DNA of 64,000 nt from positions 34,313,120-34,377,119 of the forward strand of contig OY740769.1 in assembly GCA_963513935.1 (NCBI GenBank). The letters are read 5' to 3'. The stretch is from Aphrophora alni (taxonomy: Eukaryota; Arthropoda; Insecta; Hemiptera; Aphrophoridae). The notes beneath the pieces were generated by a model. The model saw nothing but the letters and a program-made list of their open reading frames with translations. It made no database searches and was not told where the DNA came from. Below are positions 1 through 12,420 of this stretch, one piece after another (within the stretch, counting starts at the first letter, position 1; each line of letters begins with the position of its first letter). The translations under genes were made by a program, and so were the position numbers.

Positions 1-1513
1 CCGAAAAATTAAAAATAAAACTAGGTGTAATATTTTAATTATACTTTTCAATACAAAATGTATCAGAAATATATTAGTTTCGGTAATATAATACGAAATT
101 TAAATTCAGATTTGATACATTTCTTATTGAAAGAGGTCTTTAGAGACATTATATTTTCCAGTATTAAAATGGCATTCAGTACTACATCTTTAATTTTTAA
201 TCGGATATTTTGTGTTATTGTTCAACTACAGATCACGAAAATGAGAATCAGAATTATCGAATTTTATAACTGTCACTCAAGTTTTGACAAAATAATTGTT
301 TTATAAACAGCAAGCGTATGTCCCCAGTAAGTGCTGGTCTATAAAACAGTAACAATAAACCCAAATACAACATTAAGGAAAGAAAAATCTATAATATATT
401 GTAAATATATTTGGCAGTCTTTTCTTTCTTGATGTCCAGATATTGTGTAACTCCTTTCTGCAGTACAGATTGTTTTTGGAGTTTTTTATGAGCCACTGGA
501 GGTATCTCCTCTAGAAGTTTTTTTAGTAGATTATGGACCGGATGGTCTGATCTCTATGACGAACATATCAGGAGCTTTCTCCTCAGGATCCTGAAGGAAA
601 TGTCAAGATGACCAACCCAAAAATGGATGTGTTTTCGTTTTTTCACAACTATAGGACCACTTTCCCCTCTTTTCACTTTCTAATCATTTTTTCATATTAG
701 TTCCAGAGGTTTTACTGCTACAGACTAAGGTAAATCAGGATAACTAGACATCCTCGTTTTAAATATGTAGGATGATTCAGACCACAAGTCTCAATTATAG
801 GAGTCTAATTCTAAAGAATTTAAAATTTAACCTTAGATCAAGTTATACCTAATAATAAAGGGGGTTTTTTTATATCACACCATTTAAAAAATATCTTATA
901 TGTTAGATTTAATGGTAGTCTGTAAATACAAAATGTATAGTTATTATTAGTCTACATTTTAATTTTTTTATTTAGTGTGTAACTCAACCTACATGTCTTA
1001 AGGTTTACATATGGTTGTTTTAATTTTTCATAAAGTGGAGTTGAAAGCATTTTTAATAAGAGTGCAAATATGGCACAATATATTGAGGACCTGGTAATAA
1101 AGATACCTGTTTTATTTAATTTATTTTTTAATTAAAAAAGATAAACGAATAAAGAAATGAGCGTAAAGTCCAAAGTTTGAAATATTTTTGGCTTCCATAT
1201 TGAAATTGTAAATAAGATTTGTATTTTTTGCCTAAAAGTTTGATTTCCAATGATGTTTTTAATTAGATATAACGTAACCCATGTTTGCATTAGAAAATCT
1301 CAAGAAATATAATCCACTCCCACCCATACATGCCCCGAATAGTCAACCGAATTCGGGAAAATATTTCTCCATTCTTCTAATACAAAAGAGTAAAAGATGG
1401 GTACATGTAAAATTTGTGTGTGTTTTTTATATATAAAAAAGTTACAAAACTGTATTATTTTATTTTATTTTTCCATAATATATTCCAGTAATTGAAAAAT
1501 ATATTTAATTATC
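1..1513. other. Spacer upstream of G1, no gene seen
   Basis: A+T-rich DNA. The only open frame of note (58-306, 82 codons) has no recognisable motif and ordinary A/T-rich composition, so I treat it as chance. No transposon ends or repeats stand out. Confidence 0.5.
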
Positions 1514-1581
1514 TCTCCGTGCGTGATTATATACTTATAAACTTACCTTACCTACAAAATATTATCAAATAGACGCCATGT

Positions 1582-1674
1582 TGTGCTCTATCTTAGAAAG
1601 TGGAGTGAAATCAAACACCAGTGATTTAAACGTGGTCTCAACAAAGGCAATTTCAATGAAAAATAGTATAAAAG
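1582..1674 (+). promoter_or_regulatory. G1 core promoter (GATA box, ACGTG element, TATA)
   Basis: TGTGCTCTATCTTA lies at 1582-1595, TTTAAACGTGG at 1625-1635 and TATAAAAG at 1667-1674. The likely start is near the GTACACTTGC at about 1695, leaving a leader of roughly 30 bases before the ATG at 1728. A further stretch shared with G3, CTCTCCGTGCG, sits near 1514. The same order and spacing recur at the other genes of the cluster. Confidence 0.75.
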
Positions 1675-1727
1675 GGTTCACGGGACTAAACCAGGTACAC
1701 TTGCAACCAAATTAACAAAGAAACAAA

Positions 1728-3436
1728 ATGGCAGCATTCCGAGTAACAGTCTGTGCCTTGGCACTATTTGCTTTCATCCAGGTATGTTTTAAAATATAAC
1801 ACTTGTCAGCTCACTTTTAAAATTCACGATGATATTTTATAAATTAAACACTATTTAGTTCAGCTTTAAGATTTATTTAAAATCGTCATGTTTTTCAGAG
1901 AGTGTTTGTCTGTTTTAAGGTAACTATAGTCAAATTGTTTAACATAGTATTTTAAAGCATGACTTGCATGAACAACGTTTTAGACAACAAATTTTAAAAA
2001 AGAAGTTAAACCACTAACTTCCTTTGCATTCTAAATTTAACCGAAAGTATAAAAAAAACATGTGTATTATTACCATTATTTTTAGTCGTAAATGTTTACT
2101 TTTATAATCTAAAAATACACCAACATGTACTTTGAGGTTATCCTATTTCGTCTTCTATTACATTACTATCAGTTGTATTAAAACAATAAAATTTTTGGTT
2201 TTCATCCAAGTCAATAATTAAAACAATGTTTTGATTTTGTGTTTTAGACGAAACGTTGCAAATATTACGTAAATATTCCGTTCTTTGGTAACATAATTAT
2301 TTATATTTATTATACGTTAAAATTTACTTTATTCCCCCCCAAAGGGTGATCCTTTATAAGGTGTCGTCGTGCTTTTTCGCCGGGAATTGATACAGCAAAA
2401 AGGTAAAAAGATCAATATTATTAAAGATCTCGCTTGTACTCCCACTACTATTTTACTCATTGAAGATGTAGTTAAGAAGAAACTCTCACTTCAAATAAAC
2501 TCGTACCATTTCAGGGCCTGTCATATAAATCAATGTAAAAAAAATGTTCGTCTTACTTTTGATAATTCCGTTCAACTTGTCCTTGAGTACAGGTTTATTT
2601 CTATCTGAAATGAGAGCTTCTTGAATTACTCGTATCACTAAGAATGGTTATAAGATTTACAATGAAAAATACAGTTTAATCTCGATCCTAAATTACTTAA
2701 GGAAACGTTTTGAATTTTTAGTACTAAATACATTTTTAGCTGCAAATACATATTATTCTGAAAAACGACGTTGATTTTTGAGAGAGCCATCAACAGTCAC
2801 CAATTTAGCAACGTTAATTTCCTACATCAACCATGACCTTGAAAATGGTATTCAAATTGACCATGTGTTTTGAGTTTCTTGCACATAAATTCCGACTATG
2901 GAAATAAAAAATGACGCAAATTATTATTATTTTTAAATATAAGAATGAGAGGGACTGAATTTTAGCTTCTTATATTTACAATTTAAATAATTTGTAAAAA
3001 GTTATTAATATTTTAAAACTAGTTAACTCAACTGAGTTTTCAAGATATCATTTTCAATTTATAAAAATTATTTTTATGGAAATAGAAAATGTATTTCTAG
3101 ATAATAAAGAATTAAATTGATAAAGGTAAAAGAATATGTAAAATATTTTTTATATGGTTACGGTTTCAGGTATCTTCCTGTTGTGGTGGATGTGGATGTG
3201 GACGTCTTGCTTATAGAAGCTATGGAGGATGTGGTTGTTGTGAACCATTGGTAGTAGATGTAGACACTTACTGCGTACCCACCCCTTGTTGTTGTTGTTG
3301 TGATGGAGGTGGTGGATGTGGTGGCTGTGGTGGATGTGGTGGATGTGGTGGCTGTGGTGGATGTGGTGGATGTGGAGGATATGGTGGATGTGGTGGATGT
3401 GGTGGCTATGGTGGTTGTGGTGGTTGGGGATACTAA
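1728..3436 (+). CDS. G1: secreted Cys-Gly-rich structural-type protein
   Basis: Two coding exons, 1728-1781 and 3170-3436, separated by a GTATGT...TTTCAG intron of 1388 bp in phase 0. Product is 106 residues. Residues 1-18 (MAAFRVTVCALALFAFIQ) form the core of a signal peptide, with cleavage expected just after the exon junction near VSS. The mature part has a short Cys/Gly/Arg segment, block A (CEPLVVDVDTYCVP, residues about 42-55), a run of five cysteines, then a C-terminal tail made almost wholly of CGG and YGG triplets ending WGY. It is the shortest complete member and the only one without block B, so it is either the most divergent or a truncated type. Poly(A) signal AATAAA is at 3590-3595. 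Function is inferred only from composition: an extracellular, cross-linked structural protein. The family is not recognised. Confidence 0.85.
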
Positions 3437-3915
3437 TCCAATCACATTGTCTGTGCCTCTAACAAATACATATATTAAATTACAGACACAAATCTGCCTC
3501 TAGTAACAATACTTCAAATAACACAATGTCTTATATGAATTTGTTTCTGAGCTGTATACAAGTTAATGTCTGACTTTTGTTAATGAAGAAATAAACTGAA
3601 TAGTTACATAGCATACATTTGTTAATCTTCTATTTATTTCCTTTCAATAAATTCTAATGGCATTGTGTCATATTTTATTGAGTCCCTTTCACCAATGATC
3701 ATTTGCATATTTAGTTATTCCATTATTCTCATCCAAATTCTGAGCAATGATTGTTTTTTTGAATCAATCATATTAGCCACGTTAAACTTAAACGAAATTG
3801 CAATTGTTTTATTGAGAGAAAACAAAAAGGATCAACAGACGTGAGTACTCACATTTAATATAATATAATGATTGTTTATTTTGTTGTCGATGTAAAATTA
3901 TTCGTTTAATCCAAA

Positions 3916-3919
<4 letters not shown>

Positions 3920-3994
<75 letters not shown>
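3920..3994. repeat. Compound microsatellite (GT)n-(AT)n
   Basis: An uninterrupted GT run at about 3920-3953 passes directly into an AT run to 3994. The open frames across it are artefacts of the repeat. The rest of 3600-4430 shows no gene. Confidence 0.95.
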
Positions 3995-3996
<2 letters not shown>

Positions 3997-4585
3997 GTTT
4001 TCAAAACTACATACTCAAACATCAAAAAATATTTCTGATCTTAAAATGAAAACGAAATTCCTATACATTTTAGAAAGTCTGTCCCCCTGTTTTATTATTT
4101 CTAAATATAACTTAGGTAATAGATCAAATATTACGTATTTTATGTAACTTTTACAAAAACTAAAACTGAGTTTTGTACAGTTCCAAAATGGGGACAATTA
4201 ACAATTTTAAATGTAGAATATCTCCAATACTATTCACTTTACAACAAATGTTTAAACTAAACATAAACAAATATAAAACTATAATAAAAGTGAAAATTAC
4301 TGTTTCAATTGTAACAAGTGCAACATAATCTTCCTTGTTTTGATTTTTTATAAATAAATTCGTTTTGGCAACGTCCCCCATCAAAATATATATACATTTA
4401 ATTTTTTTTTCTTTTTGGTGTGATGGAAAAGTAATATGAGGGGTTATTAAAAAAGACTAAACAGTTTGCATGAATTAAAACAACTGATTGTTACAACAAT
4501 GGAAAGGCCATGTTTATAAGTTTGTTTGTGTAAGGTTATGTTTTGTCTTGGTTTTTTGGTTGACTAACGCTAAACCGTTTATCAA

Positions 4586-5608
4586 ATGGCTTCCACAAAG
4601 CAAGAAAAGTCGTTTCGTGTTTTGGAGTTCGCTCGAACTCATGCTGTTGTTAGTGTTCAACGGAACTTTTGAGCAAAATTCAAAAAGGATGCTTCTCATC
4701 GGAACTGCATAGCTATTTGGATGAGGCAGTTTGAGACAACTGGGTGTTTTTGTGCCAAGAAAAGTTCGAGCTATCCACAGACTCCGGAGGACAATGTGGA
4801 GAGAATTAAAGTATGCACGTAGACCTAAAACATCAACTCGCAAAACTAGTAAGGAAGTTCCAATACCACGGTCTACAGTATGGCGTGTCTTGCGCAAACG
4901 GACGAGACTTAAACCGTAAAAACTGCAACTGTTACAAACATTATGGCTTACTGACAAGTCAAACTGCAGAGATTATTGCCTTGCTATGATTAAACAGTTT
5001 GAAAATGATGGATTTGCTGACAGACTAGTGGTCAGCAATGAGAGGCTATCTTCAACCTCAGTGGACAGATAAATCGTTACAACTTAAACATATTGAGATC
5101 AGAAAACCCAAGGGCATTTTTGAGTACTAAAGAGATTCACCCAAACTAAACTTTTATGTGCTCTTAGCAACAATAAAGTGTATTGACCATTCTTCTTTAT
5201 TGGACGCACTTTGTCTGCCATCGTATATTTAGATACCATGTTAGAATTGCTCATTCCTCAGCTTATAGAAGATATTCCAAACATTTTTCATCTAGATGGG
5301 GCTCCTGCACACTACAAATCTGAGGTACGAGAGTTTTTGAGTGTTACTTTGCCAGACCGTTGTATTGGTAGCTCTGGAAATGAAGACATACCTCTGTTGC
5401 GCTGGCCGCCACGATCACCGGACTAGCGATTTTTTTCTTGTGGGGGTTCATTAAAGACACAGTTTTCTACCCTCCAATGCCTCAAAACCTGAAAGACTTA
5501 AGATAGCGCATAACAGAAGCAGTGCAATTTTTCAGTGTGTGGGCGGAGTTGGAATATCGCCTGGATATTTGTAAAGTAACTAACGGAGCTCATATCGAGC
5601 AATTGTAG
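4586..5608 (+). pseudogene. Degraded mariner-type (DUF4817-like) transposase
   Basis: Translation in shifting frames recovers a recognisable transposase of the Tc1/mariner superfamily, of the kind with an N-terminal DUF4817-like helix-turn-helix. It starts MASTKQEKSFRVLEFA, followed by the segments IWMRQFETTGC, PEDNVERIK and STVWRVLRKR. Further on come YLDTMLELLIPQL, HLDGAPAHY (catalytic-core region), RWPPRSPD and a C-terminal GAHIEQ-stop. Stops are visible (for example at about 4656, 4828 and 5424), along with several frameshifts, so the copy is dead. The element probably extends from about 4435 to 5700. I could not define its terminal repeats. Confidence 0.85.
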
Positions 5609-5699
5609 TGCTTCATAAATTTTTTGTAATGTACATTAAAACTTGTTAATATAACAAATTGTTTTATGCAGTTTTCATGATTTTGTGACTCTATGTCTG

Positions 5700-8600
5700 C
5701 AAATAATATAACCTTATTTTTGTACCATTATTTTTTATCATTTTATCATTATGCTGTTTTTTATGTCTAAAACGACCCACTTATTTTAATAATTTAATAA
5801 ACTTACTTCTTGTAGTCAATAGTGTATCTTTTTCTTAATTTTCACTAAAGATTTTTCAGGATAAATCCCATCATCAGGTGCTTGTCAATTTAATCAAAAT
5901 TACATAGCACATAACAACTTAGCACCAAACTTTAACTAATCAAATTATTAAGAGTAACATAAACATTAAAACGTCAAAAAATATTAAAATGTTAAAAAAC
6001 TGAAAACATTAAACAATAAACATGAAATATTATAAGTTAGAGTTCTACTTAAACATGCTTCACTCAACGATAAATTGTGCAGACGGCGGTCCTTGTAGTT
6101 ATGCCTTGGTCAGTTATCTTGGCTAGTTGGTTATGTTCTTACTTGTTTGTAGTCTCAGGATGGAGTTATAAGTGATATGAGTGGCAAACCTTGTTTGAAT
6201 AAAATAGCTGTTATCCAGGTTTCATAATCTTGTAATTGAGTATCACATAGACTTAGGCTAAGTCCTAACAGTGAGGTAGGTTAAGTCCTAACAGGCCACG
6301 TAGATGTGAATATATATTTAAAATGTCTCCAGTCTCTTTACTTATGTCATTGTCTCGACCCTGTTGGTCCTTGAAGTTGAAGCTGTACTTATGTGTACTA
6401 GACTCGCTAAGCTTGTGTCGGTGACTCGGAATTGTCTAAAATCGAAACTACATGAATATTGTAATTTCTTGGAAGGATAAAATTCAAAATTACAATATTT
6501 GACGATATCTTTACGATTTGCCATCTAAGAAATGTGGGGTTAGTAGTTTTATACGCAGAATTGACTGAGTAAAAATTTTAAAAAGAGATAAACACTTTGT
6601 GTGTAAATAGAAGACGTATGGCTATTTATTTTTTTCCGGCGTCCCGTGGTACCTAATTTCGCCCCATTTACTATATATATATGTCAAACTATGATTTCGC
6701 TATTTTTTTTTGTTCAGGGTATGCAATTAATTTTTATATAATTAGTTTTATATGAATAATTAAAACACTGAATATTGTTTATAAACCCCTCAAATGTGCG
6801 TGTTAAAAATTCCCCCTCAACATGTATGAAATTATGTTATAACTTAATAATTTTAAAAAAAATCACGATTTACAGCGTGTCCCGTAAGTAGGCTGCTAAA
6901 CTTTAGGAAATGTTTTTGTATATCAGGATAAAGAACAAATTAAAAATACAAAATTTTCCAAAAGCAATTAGTTTTCCAGATAGCCGACATATTTGTTTAC
7001 AAAAAAAAAAATATTATTTTGGATATAGAAAAAGGTATTGAGTTCAGATTTTGTATACGTATTTAGAATATTATGTTTATAAATGTAATAAAACTAAAGA
7101 CTTTCTTTTGTATATTTTCAAAATGGCGGCAGTTTGAAATAGTAAACTCAAAAACCATAAACTTTATAAAAAATTCACAAGTAACAACACATTTTCCATT
7201 TTTAATGACAAACAAAACAGTTACAGTGTAGGTCAAAGGATAACCGAGTTATCCATTTGATTTCTAATCATTGTATTGAATAAAAAACTGCAGCAATGTA
7301 GTCGTTTTTTTTAATAAGCTTTAAAATAATATAGCAAAATTTATACCTTTATATTTTAAAACGTTTGCCTCCCCCCCACCCATTCCCCAATAATTTTGAA
7401 GAGGAGCCAAATTTTACTTACAAAGGGAGTACAGGCTTAATTAAATTTACTAACACTAAATACTTTTGTCCGTTTAAGGAATGTTTATAAAAATTGGTCT
7501 GATGATTTGATCGCCATAAATGCAAGGTCAAACATTTAGAGTTAGTGATTTCTAAGTGTGTCCTACATGACACCAACATGTATTACAATCAGACCAATAC
7601 CTATAATAATGTCGGTTCACTCTCCCATGTAATGAGAAAGATGATTTGTCAATGAAAGAAATGTATCTTAGATAATTTTCTGGATTCTGGCATTTCACAT
7701 TTACAATTGTTTGATAGAGCTCCATTTTTCGGTTAGAATTATCTTACCTGTATTTCATACGGATGAAACCTGTTCCTCTTTAGGAATCGTTTGTACTGTT
7801 AAGAACCATAAGAAAGACCAGTTTCTGTCGAAATACTAGGAATTGACGAATTAGGTTCTATGGTGACATTACCAAGGACGTAAACATAAGATTCTTCACT
7901 AATCGCCTTTAGTGGTCTACCAATTGTAAGAGGATCTTTTACATTGGGACTATATGAAAATTTATTCACTAGTTTTGACGTGTAACATTTGGTCTCTCAG
8001 GTTGTGCCTCACTTAAACAAGCGCACTGCTTTAATAATTCTTCAACGCTTGCCCGTATAGAAAGATAATTTCTACTTTGTATTAATTAGACCGATTCATT
8101 GTTTAGTTAGTGTTAACAAAGAATCTCAAAACTTCTCCGTCTAAGGCCAAACAAACAACTGAAATAAGTAATATGAAAAAAAAAAAAAATAATAATAATA
8201 ATAATAAATAAATAAAAATGTTCTAGAAGGGTTTTAGACGGGGGAGATGAGACCTTTTTGAATTGAAATTGGGCTGTTGCAAAAAAGGTCGAGTGACCAG
8301 TTCATATTTTTTATAAATCATCAAACTGGTGTGCTTCAAACCTTACTATTATTTGATAACTTTTACTTAGTAGCAATTTCCTCTTTTATTTTCTTTAAAC
8401 TTTTACCATCCACTATTTTGTTACCAATGAACGTATTTATCTAAATACTCCACCCATGTATGTTTTTTAAATCAGCTTTAAAATAACGTGCCACAATCTA
8501 TAACTTTACATTAAAAAAATGTTTACCTCACCCCATGCCCACCATAATTTTGAATAGGGGGCAAATTTTACTTTAAAGGTAGCTATTATTGTCCCTCAAG

Positions 8601-8788
8601 CTTTCCAAAGTTTTTATGTTGTATCTAGTACCGTTCAAAAATTAAAGGGTTTTCGATAGTGACTTTTTGATAATTCCGTATAGTGTATATGTTGTGCTCA
8701 ATCTACAAAAACGTTTAATAAACAAACACGTTTATGGGTTATTTACTATTAAGTAAAATAAAGAAAGTAGTTTATATCTAAATATGTA

Positions 8789-8789
<1 letters not shown>
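5700..8789. other. Spacer G1-G2, left part: repeat relics, no gene
   Basis: About 5800-6640 looks like transposon-derived sequence. It includes a short tandem duplication of TAAGTCCTAACAG near 6261-6293 and, on the minus strand near 5850-5885, a CTGATGA...GAAA motif (see findings). Segments near 7315-7440 and 8470-8580 resemble one another (a shared C-rich patch followed by AATTTTACTT), suggesting two relics of one dispersed repeat. A poly(A)/(AAT)n tract lies at about 8174-8217. No coding region is supported. Confidence 0.45.

Positions 8790-8849
<60 letters not shown>
8790..8849. repeat. (AT)n microsatellite
   Basis: About 60 bp of uninterrupted AT dinucleotide. Confidence 0.95.
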
Positions 8850-8852
<3 letters not shown>

Positions 8853-9182
8853 AGTAGTCTCTAATGATCGTGAAATAAAATGTACATTTTATGAACACTG
8901 TATGTAATTTTTTTCTTGCGAATAAATTAATTTAATAAATAACACTTTCTCGTACGAATTCATTTTTCAACAAATAAATGTGTTATTTATTAAAAATACT
9001 AATTAACTAAGTTAATTTATCCATAGATGTTTCATTACTAATTATATGCCAAAAAATCAGTTCAGTCCTTTAATATTACAAAAATACATCTCTATAATAT
9101 ACACTTATAATAGTTTATTTGTTGTAATCAATTCAACAACTTCCTACCCTTAAGTTATTATAGTATTCGAGAGCTTGAATAG

Positions 9183-9297
9183 AGTAAAACTTGAACACAA
9201 ATTCTCACAAGTAGTACGTTCATTTGTTAAACCACGTTTCAACCACAGAGTCTCCATCATCAGTGATGCAAGCGTTACAATATCCAAACTATAACTC
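9183..9297 (-). repeat. Single-arm copy of a foldback repeat
   Basis: This stretch resembles one arm of the foldback element at 9966-10220: TTGAACACAAATTCTCACAA, then a CCACGTTTCAACCAC segment, then CCATCATCAGTG. On the minus strand it reads CTGATGA...GAAACG. It is probably a relic of the same transposon family. Confidence 0.55.
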
Positions 9298-9965
9298 AAG
9301 TTCTTTTATTTATGTCTCTTTTTTATAAGGTTATAATTACAGAGATGATATTCTCCTTTATAAAAGTAATAATAACTCAATAAAATGTACGTTAGGAATG
9401 GTCTAAATAATTTTAAAGTAATTGGATAAGTGTTTTAAACTCAATATGGACCTAAAATATTTTAAGCTATTCATCTACCTGATTAAATGAATGAACTTAT
9501 ATAATTTTACTGGGTTCTTTTCTCTTGTCTCTAATTGATTAGCGGCACAGTATTTTAATTAATATCTGGAGGACTGTTATAGCGTTCAGTAAAATAAACT
9601 TTAGCTCAATGTTAATCACCATGTAATCTCTTGAAAAACTGTTTTCAATTTATTATTTGTTATTTGTAGCTATGTTTGTATTATTATTCAATATGAATGG
9701 CAAAAATATCTGAACTTTGAAAATTAGAATATATTTTTAATACAAACGTATTTTGTTTAACTTTTACCAAAAATAATTCAAGATCTAGGTTAGTTATTGA
9801 ATAATGGAACTATGGAAATCCTTATTATAAGTTAATATTACAAAAAAATACCCCACGGTAACACGAAAATGTAAGTACAGGATAATGCGAATAAATATTG
9901 AAGAAAGCATTTGCACTACGAAGAAATTTATAAATAAATATTGAGCTTGACTTGTGAGATAATAT

Positions 9966-10220
9966 TAGATAGAAAAAAACTCGAATACAAGCTCTCACAA
10001 AAATTACGTTTACTTAGTCAAACGCTTTTCAACAACAAAGTCGCCATCCTCAGTGGTACATGAGCTACAATAAATAAACTATAACTATAAATAATTATAA
10101 CTTATAATTTTAGTTATTGTAGCTCATGTGTCACTGAGGATTGTACTTTGTCGTTGAAACACTTTTGATTAAGTACACGTATTTTTTTGTGAGATCTTGT
10201 CTTCAAGTTTTTTTTCTCTA
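9966..10220. mobile_element. Foldback element with arms of about 105 bp
   Basis: Left arm 9966-10073 and right arm 10115-10220 are imperfect reverse complements, with many matching blocks such as CTCACAAAAA/TTTTTGTGAG, CCTCAGTG/CACTGAGG and CATGAGCTACAATAA/TTATTGTAGCTCATG. About 40 bp of AT-rich DNA separates them. No coding capacity. Both arms hold a CTGAGGA...GAAA motif on opposite strands. Confidence 0.7.
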
Positions 10221-10572
10221 TTTTTGAAAAAAACTAATCAAATAAGTAGCGGTATTTGTCAAGGCTTATTGAATACAAAGCACTTTAAACAGCAAATAAA
10301 CAGCAATATATAAATGCAATAGACAAAATATATTAAGAAATGATTGCTAAAAAAACGTTTGGTGAGGATTTGGGATTGAATGATAGAAGACGTACAAACG
10401 ATCCTACATGTGGTTAGAATTTAAAGACAGAATTAAAGATCACAAATATCGTATGTATCTACTTTGTTTTATTTATTTATTTACCAAAAATCATACATAT
10501 ATTAAAAATAGTTTGGAGTATTGATTCTAGAGTTTGACATGAGAGTATTTTAAAGACACGCATGAGTTAAAT

Positions 10573-12038
10573 TTAGTAGCAACCGCAACCGCCACATCCA
10601 TATCCATACCCGGAGTGACCGCAACCACCATAGCCTCCATAACTACCGTAACCATAACCATTACCACAACTACAGCCGCATGGTTCAACATAGGTTTCAA
10701 CAACAGGTACGCACTGGACAGTTGTCAACTCGGTGATTGGTTCGCAGCAATAGTCGCAACCACAACCACATCCACCATAACCGCCACATCCACCATAACC
10801 GCCACATCCACCATAACCGCCACATCCTCCATAGCCTCCATAGCCTCCAAGACCATAACCACCATATCCACCATAACCGCCATATCCATATCCATCACAT
10901 CCACAACCACAGGTGGATACATCTACTACAATAGGATCACAACAACCACATCCACCACATCCATAACCTCCATAGCTTCCATAGCCTCCATTACCTCCAC
11001 ATCCTGCATATCCAACTCCACAGGCAGAAGATACCTAACATCATGAACACATACGTAAGTTTATACACATTCTCTTACAAACATGATATTTTATTATTCT
11101 ACCAAATTGAAAAATTGATAGAATTTACTTTTCCTATATAGTACTCTCCTATATCATAAATGTAAATTTAAAAAATCATATTCATATATTTATTACACTA
11201 TTTGGAAAATAATACTCTTAGAAATATTGATTACCAATCAGGTTACAGACGATGCTATCTCATACCTAGAGACACATTGTCATTAGAATAATAAGTCATC
11301 ATTAATTTAATAATGTTGCAATGGTCATTGTAAAATGTCACTTATATCTCGAGTAATTAATTACTTTATTTCATGTCAACGTAGTAACAATAACAAACAA
11401 AATTATATTTAAAATGCACATATTTAAATTTAAATTTGGGAAATTGGTTTTTCTTCAATCGATAATTTACTGAACTTTGTGTTCATAGTTTTTAATGTTT
11501 TTTTAAACTCTTTAAGTAGAATTAAATAATTATTATAATTACAAAACAAATTAAATACATTATCGAATTACAACAGGTTTAGAATTAAGTTGTAAACTAA
11601 AGACGTTATATTTTGCGATAAATTAAAAATAATTAAGATCACAACGACTGTATGTTGTTTACAACAAATTATTTCCAGTCAAGTTATTAAAGTGTCCAGT
11701 TCTGGAAAAATTAAAATATATAGTAGCTTGCTGTTTATTTGTAGGCTATAACGAAACGTGTTTTTCGATATTCTTTCTAAAATATATAGTTCTTAACTGT
11801 TATATATATGTATATTAAATGAACTCGACTCAAATATGTGGAAAATTTGGGTACAATTTTTGTCAAACAAACAGACAGACATTTTCGTGAAACTAAACCA
11901 TAAAAATACATAAAACCATGTTTAGTTTATAAGTCTATTTATATAAATATGAATTTGTGAAATCAGCTGACATATATAACATACCTGGACGAAAGCGAAG
12001 AGTGCCAAAGCACAGACTGCTACTTGAAATGCTGCCAT
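10573..12038 (-). CDS. G2: secreted Cys/Gly/Tyr-rich protein with blocks A and B
   Basis: Exon 1 is 11985-12038 and exon 2 is 10573-11034 (both minus), with a phase-0 GTAT...TAG intron of 950 bp. Product is 171 residues. Residues 1-18 read MAAFQVAVCALALFAFVQ, the family signal peptide. A GGYGSYGGYG lead follows. Block A at residues about 50-63 is altered (CDPIVVDVSTCGCG), having lost the usual TYCVP end. Next come GYGGYGGYG runs and four copies of a CGGYGG-type unit, then block B at residues 115-128 (CEPITELTTVQCVP, then VVETYVEPC), and a Gly/Tyr/Cys tail ending GCGCY. It is close in type to G3, its head-to-head partner. Likely poly(A) signal (minus AATAAA) is at 10468-10473. Role is inferred from composition as extracellular structural. 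Long plus-strand open frames over exon 2 are antisense shadows. Confidence 0.87.
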
Positions 12039-12083
12039 TTTGTTTCTGGGTTGCAAAGTGTACCTGGTCTCTTCCTGTGAACT

Positions 12084-12178
12084 CTTTTATACTTTTTTAT
12101 TTCGAAAGACCCCATTGTCTCGACACACGTTTATATCTTTGCATTTGATTTCCTTATAAGCTTTAAAGATAGGGCACA
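12084..12178 (-). promoter_or_regulatory. G2 core promoter
   Basis: Read on the minus strand: the GATA box TGTGCCCTATCTTT at 12165-12178, a TATAAACGTGTG element at about 12122-12137, and TATAAAAG at 12084-12091. The leader runs to the ATG at 12038. The GATA-to-TATA spacing matches G1 and G3. Confidence 0.75.
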
Positions 12179-12420
12179 ACACAGCATCTATAAGATAATC
12201 GTTCGTGTCAGGGTATATCACTCTAAAAACATGTACGCAGAGATTATAAAACCAATTCTCTCATCTGATCACTGGATTACGTTATGATGAAATAAATTAA
12301 ATATATCAATAAAAAAATCTTTCTATAGACATTTTAAAAATTAGTCTAAATTCTTTGCTTTTAATTTATGACTTGTACGTAGTGTAGAAAAATATGTTGA
12401 CACCGAAAATTTGACGCTCT
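12179..12420. other. Distal upstream region of G2
   Basis: A+T-rich; no motif beyond those listed for the promoter. A second GATA-like site (AGATAATC) lies near 12194. Confidence 0.4.

Noticed and set aside
2369..2608. 79-codon open frame in the G1 intron
   Set aside because: No recognisable motif, paralogue or splice evidence. Probably chance, or an old transposon scrap.
3923..4147. 74-codon frame starting in Cys-Val and Tyr-Ile repeats
   Set aside because: Translation of the (GT)n-(AT)n microsatellite running into spacer.
4514..4957. 147-codon minus-strand frame
   Set aside because: Antisense to the decayed mariner transposase, whose plus-strand protein motifs are clear.
10615..11046. 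Long plus-strand Thr/Ile/Ser-rich open frame over G2 exon 2, and similar Met/Val/Asp-rich or Thr/Ile-rich frames over exon 2 of G1, G3, G4 and G6-G10
   Set aside because: These are antisense or shifted readings of GGN-TAY repeats, which rarely produce stops. The spliced frame with signal peptide, conserved blocks and in-frame stop explains the DNA.
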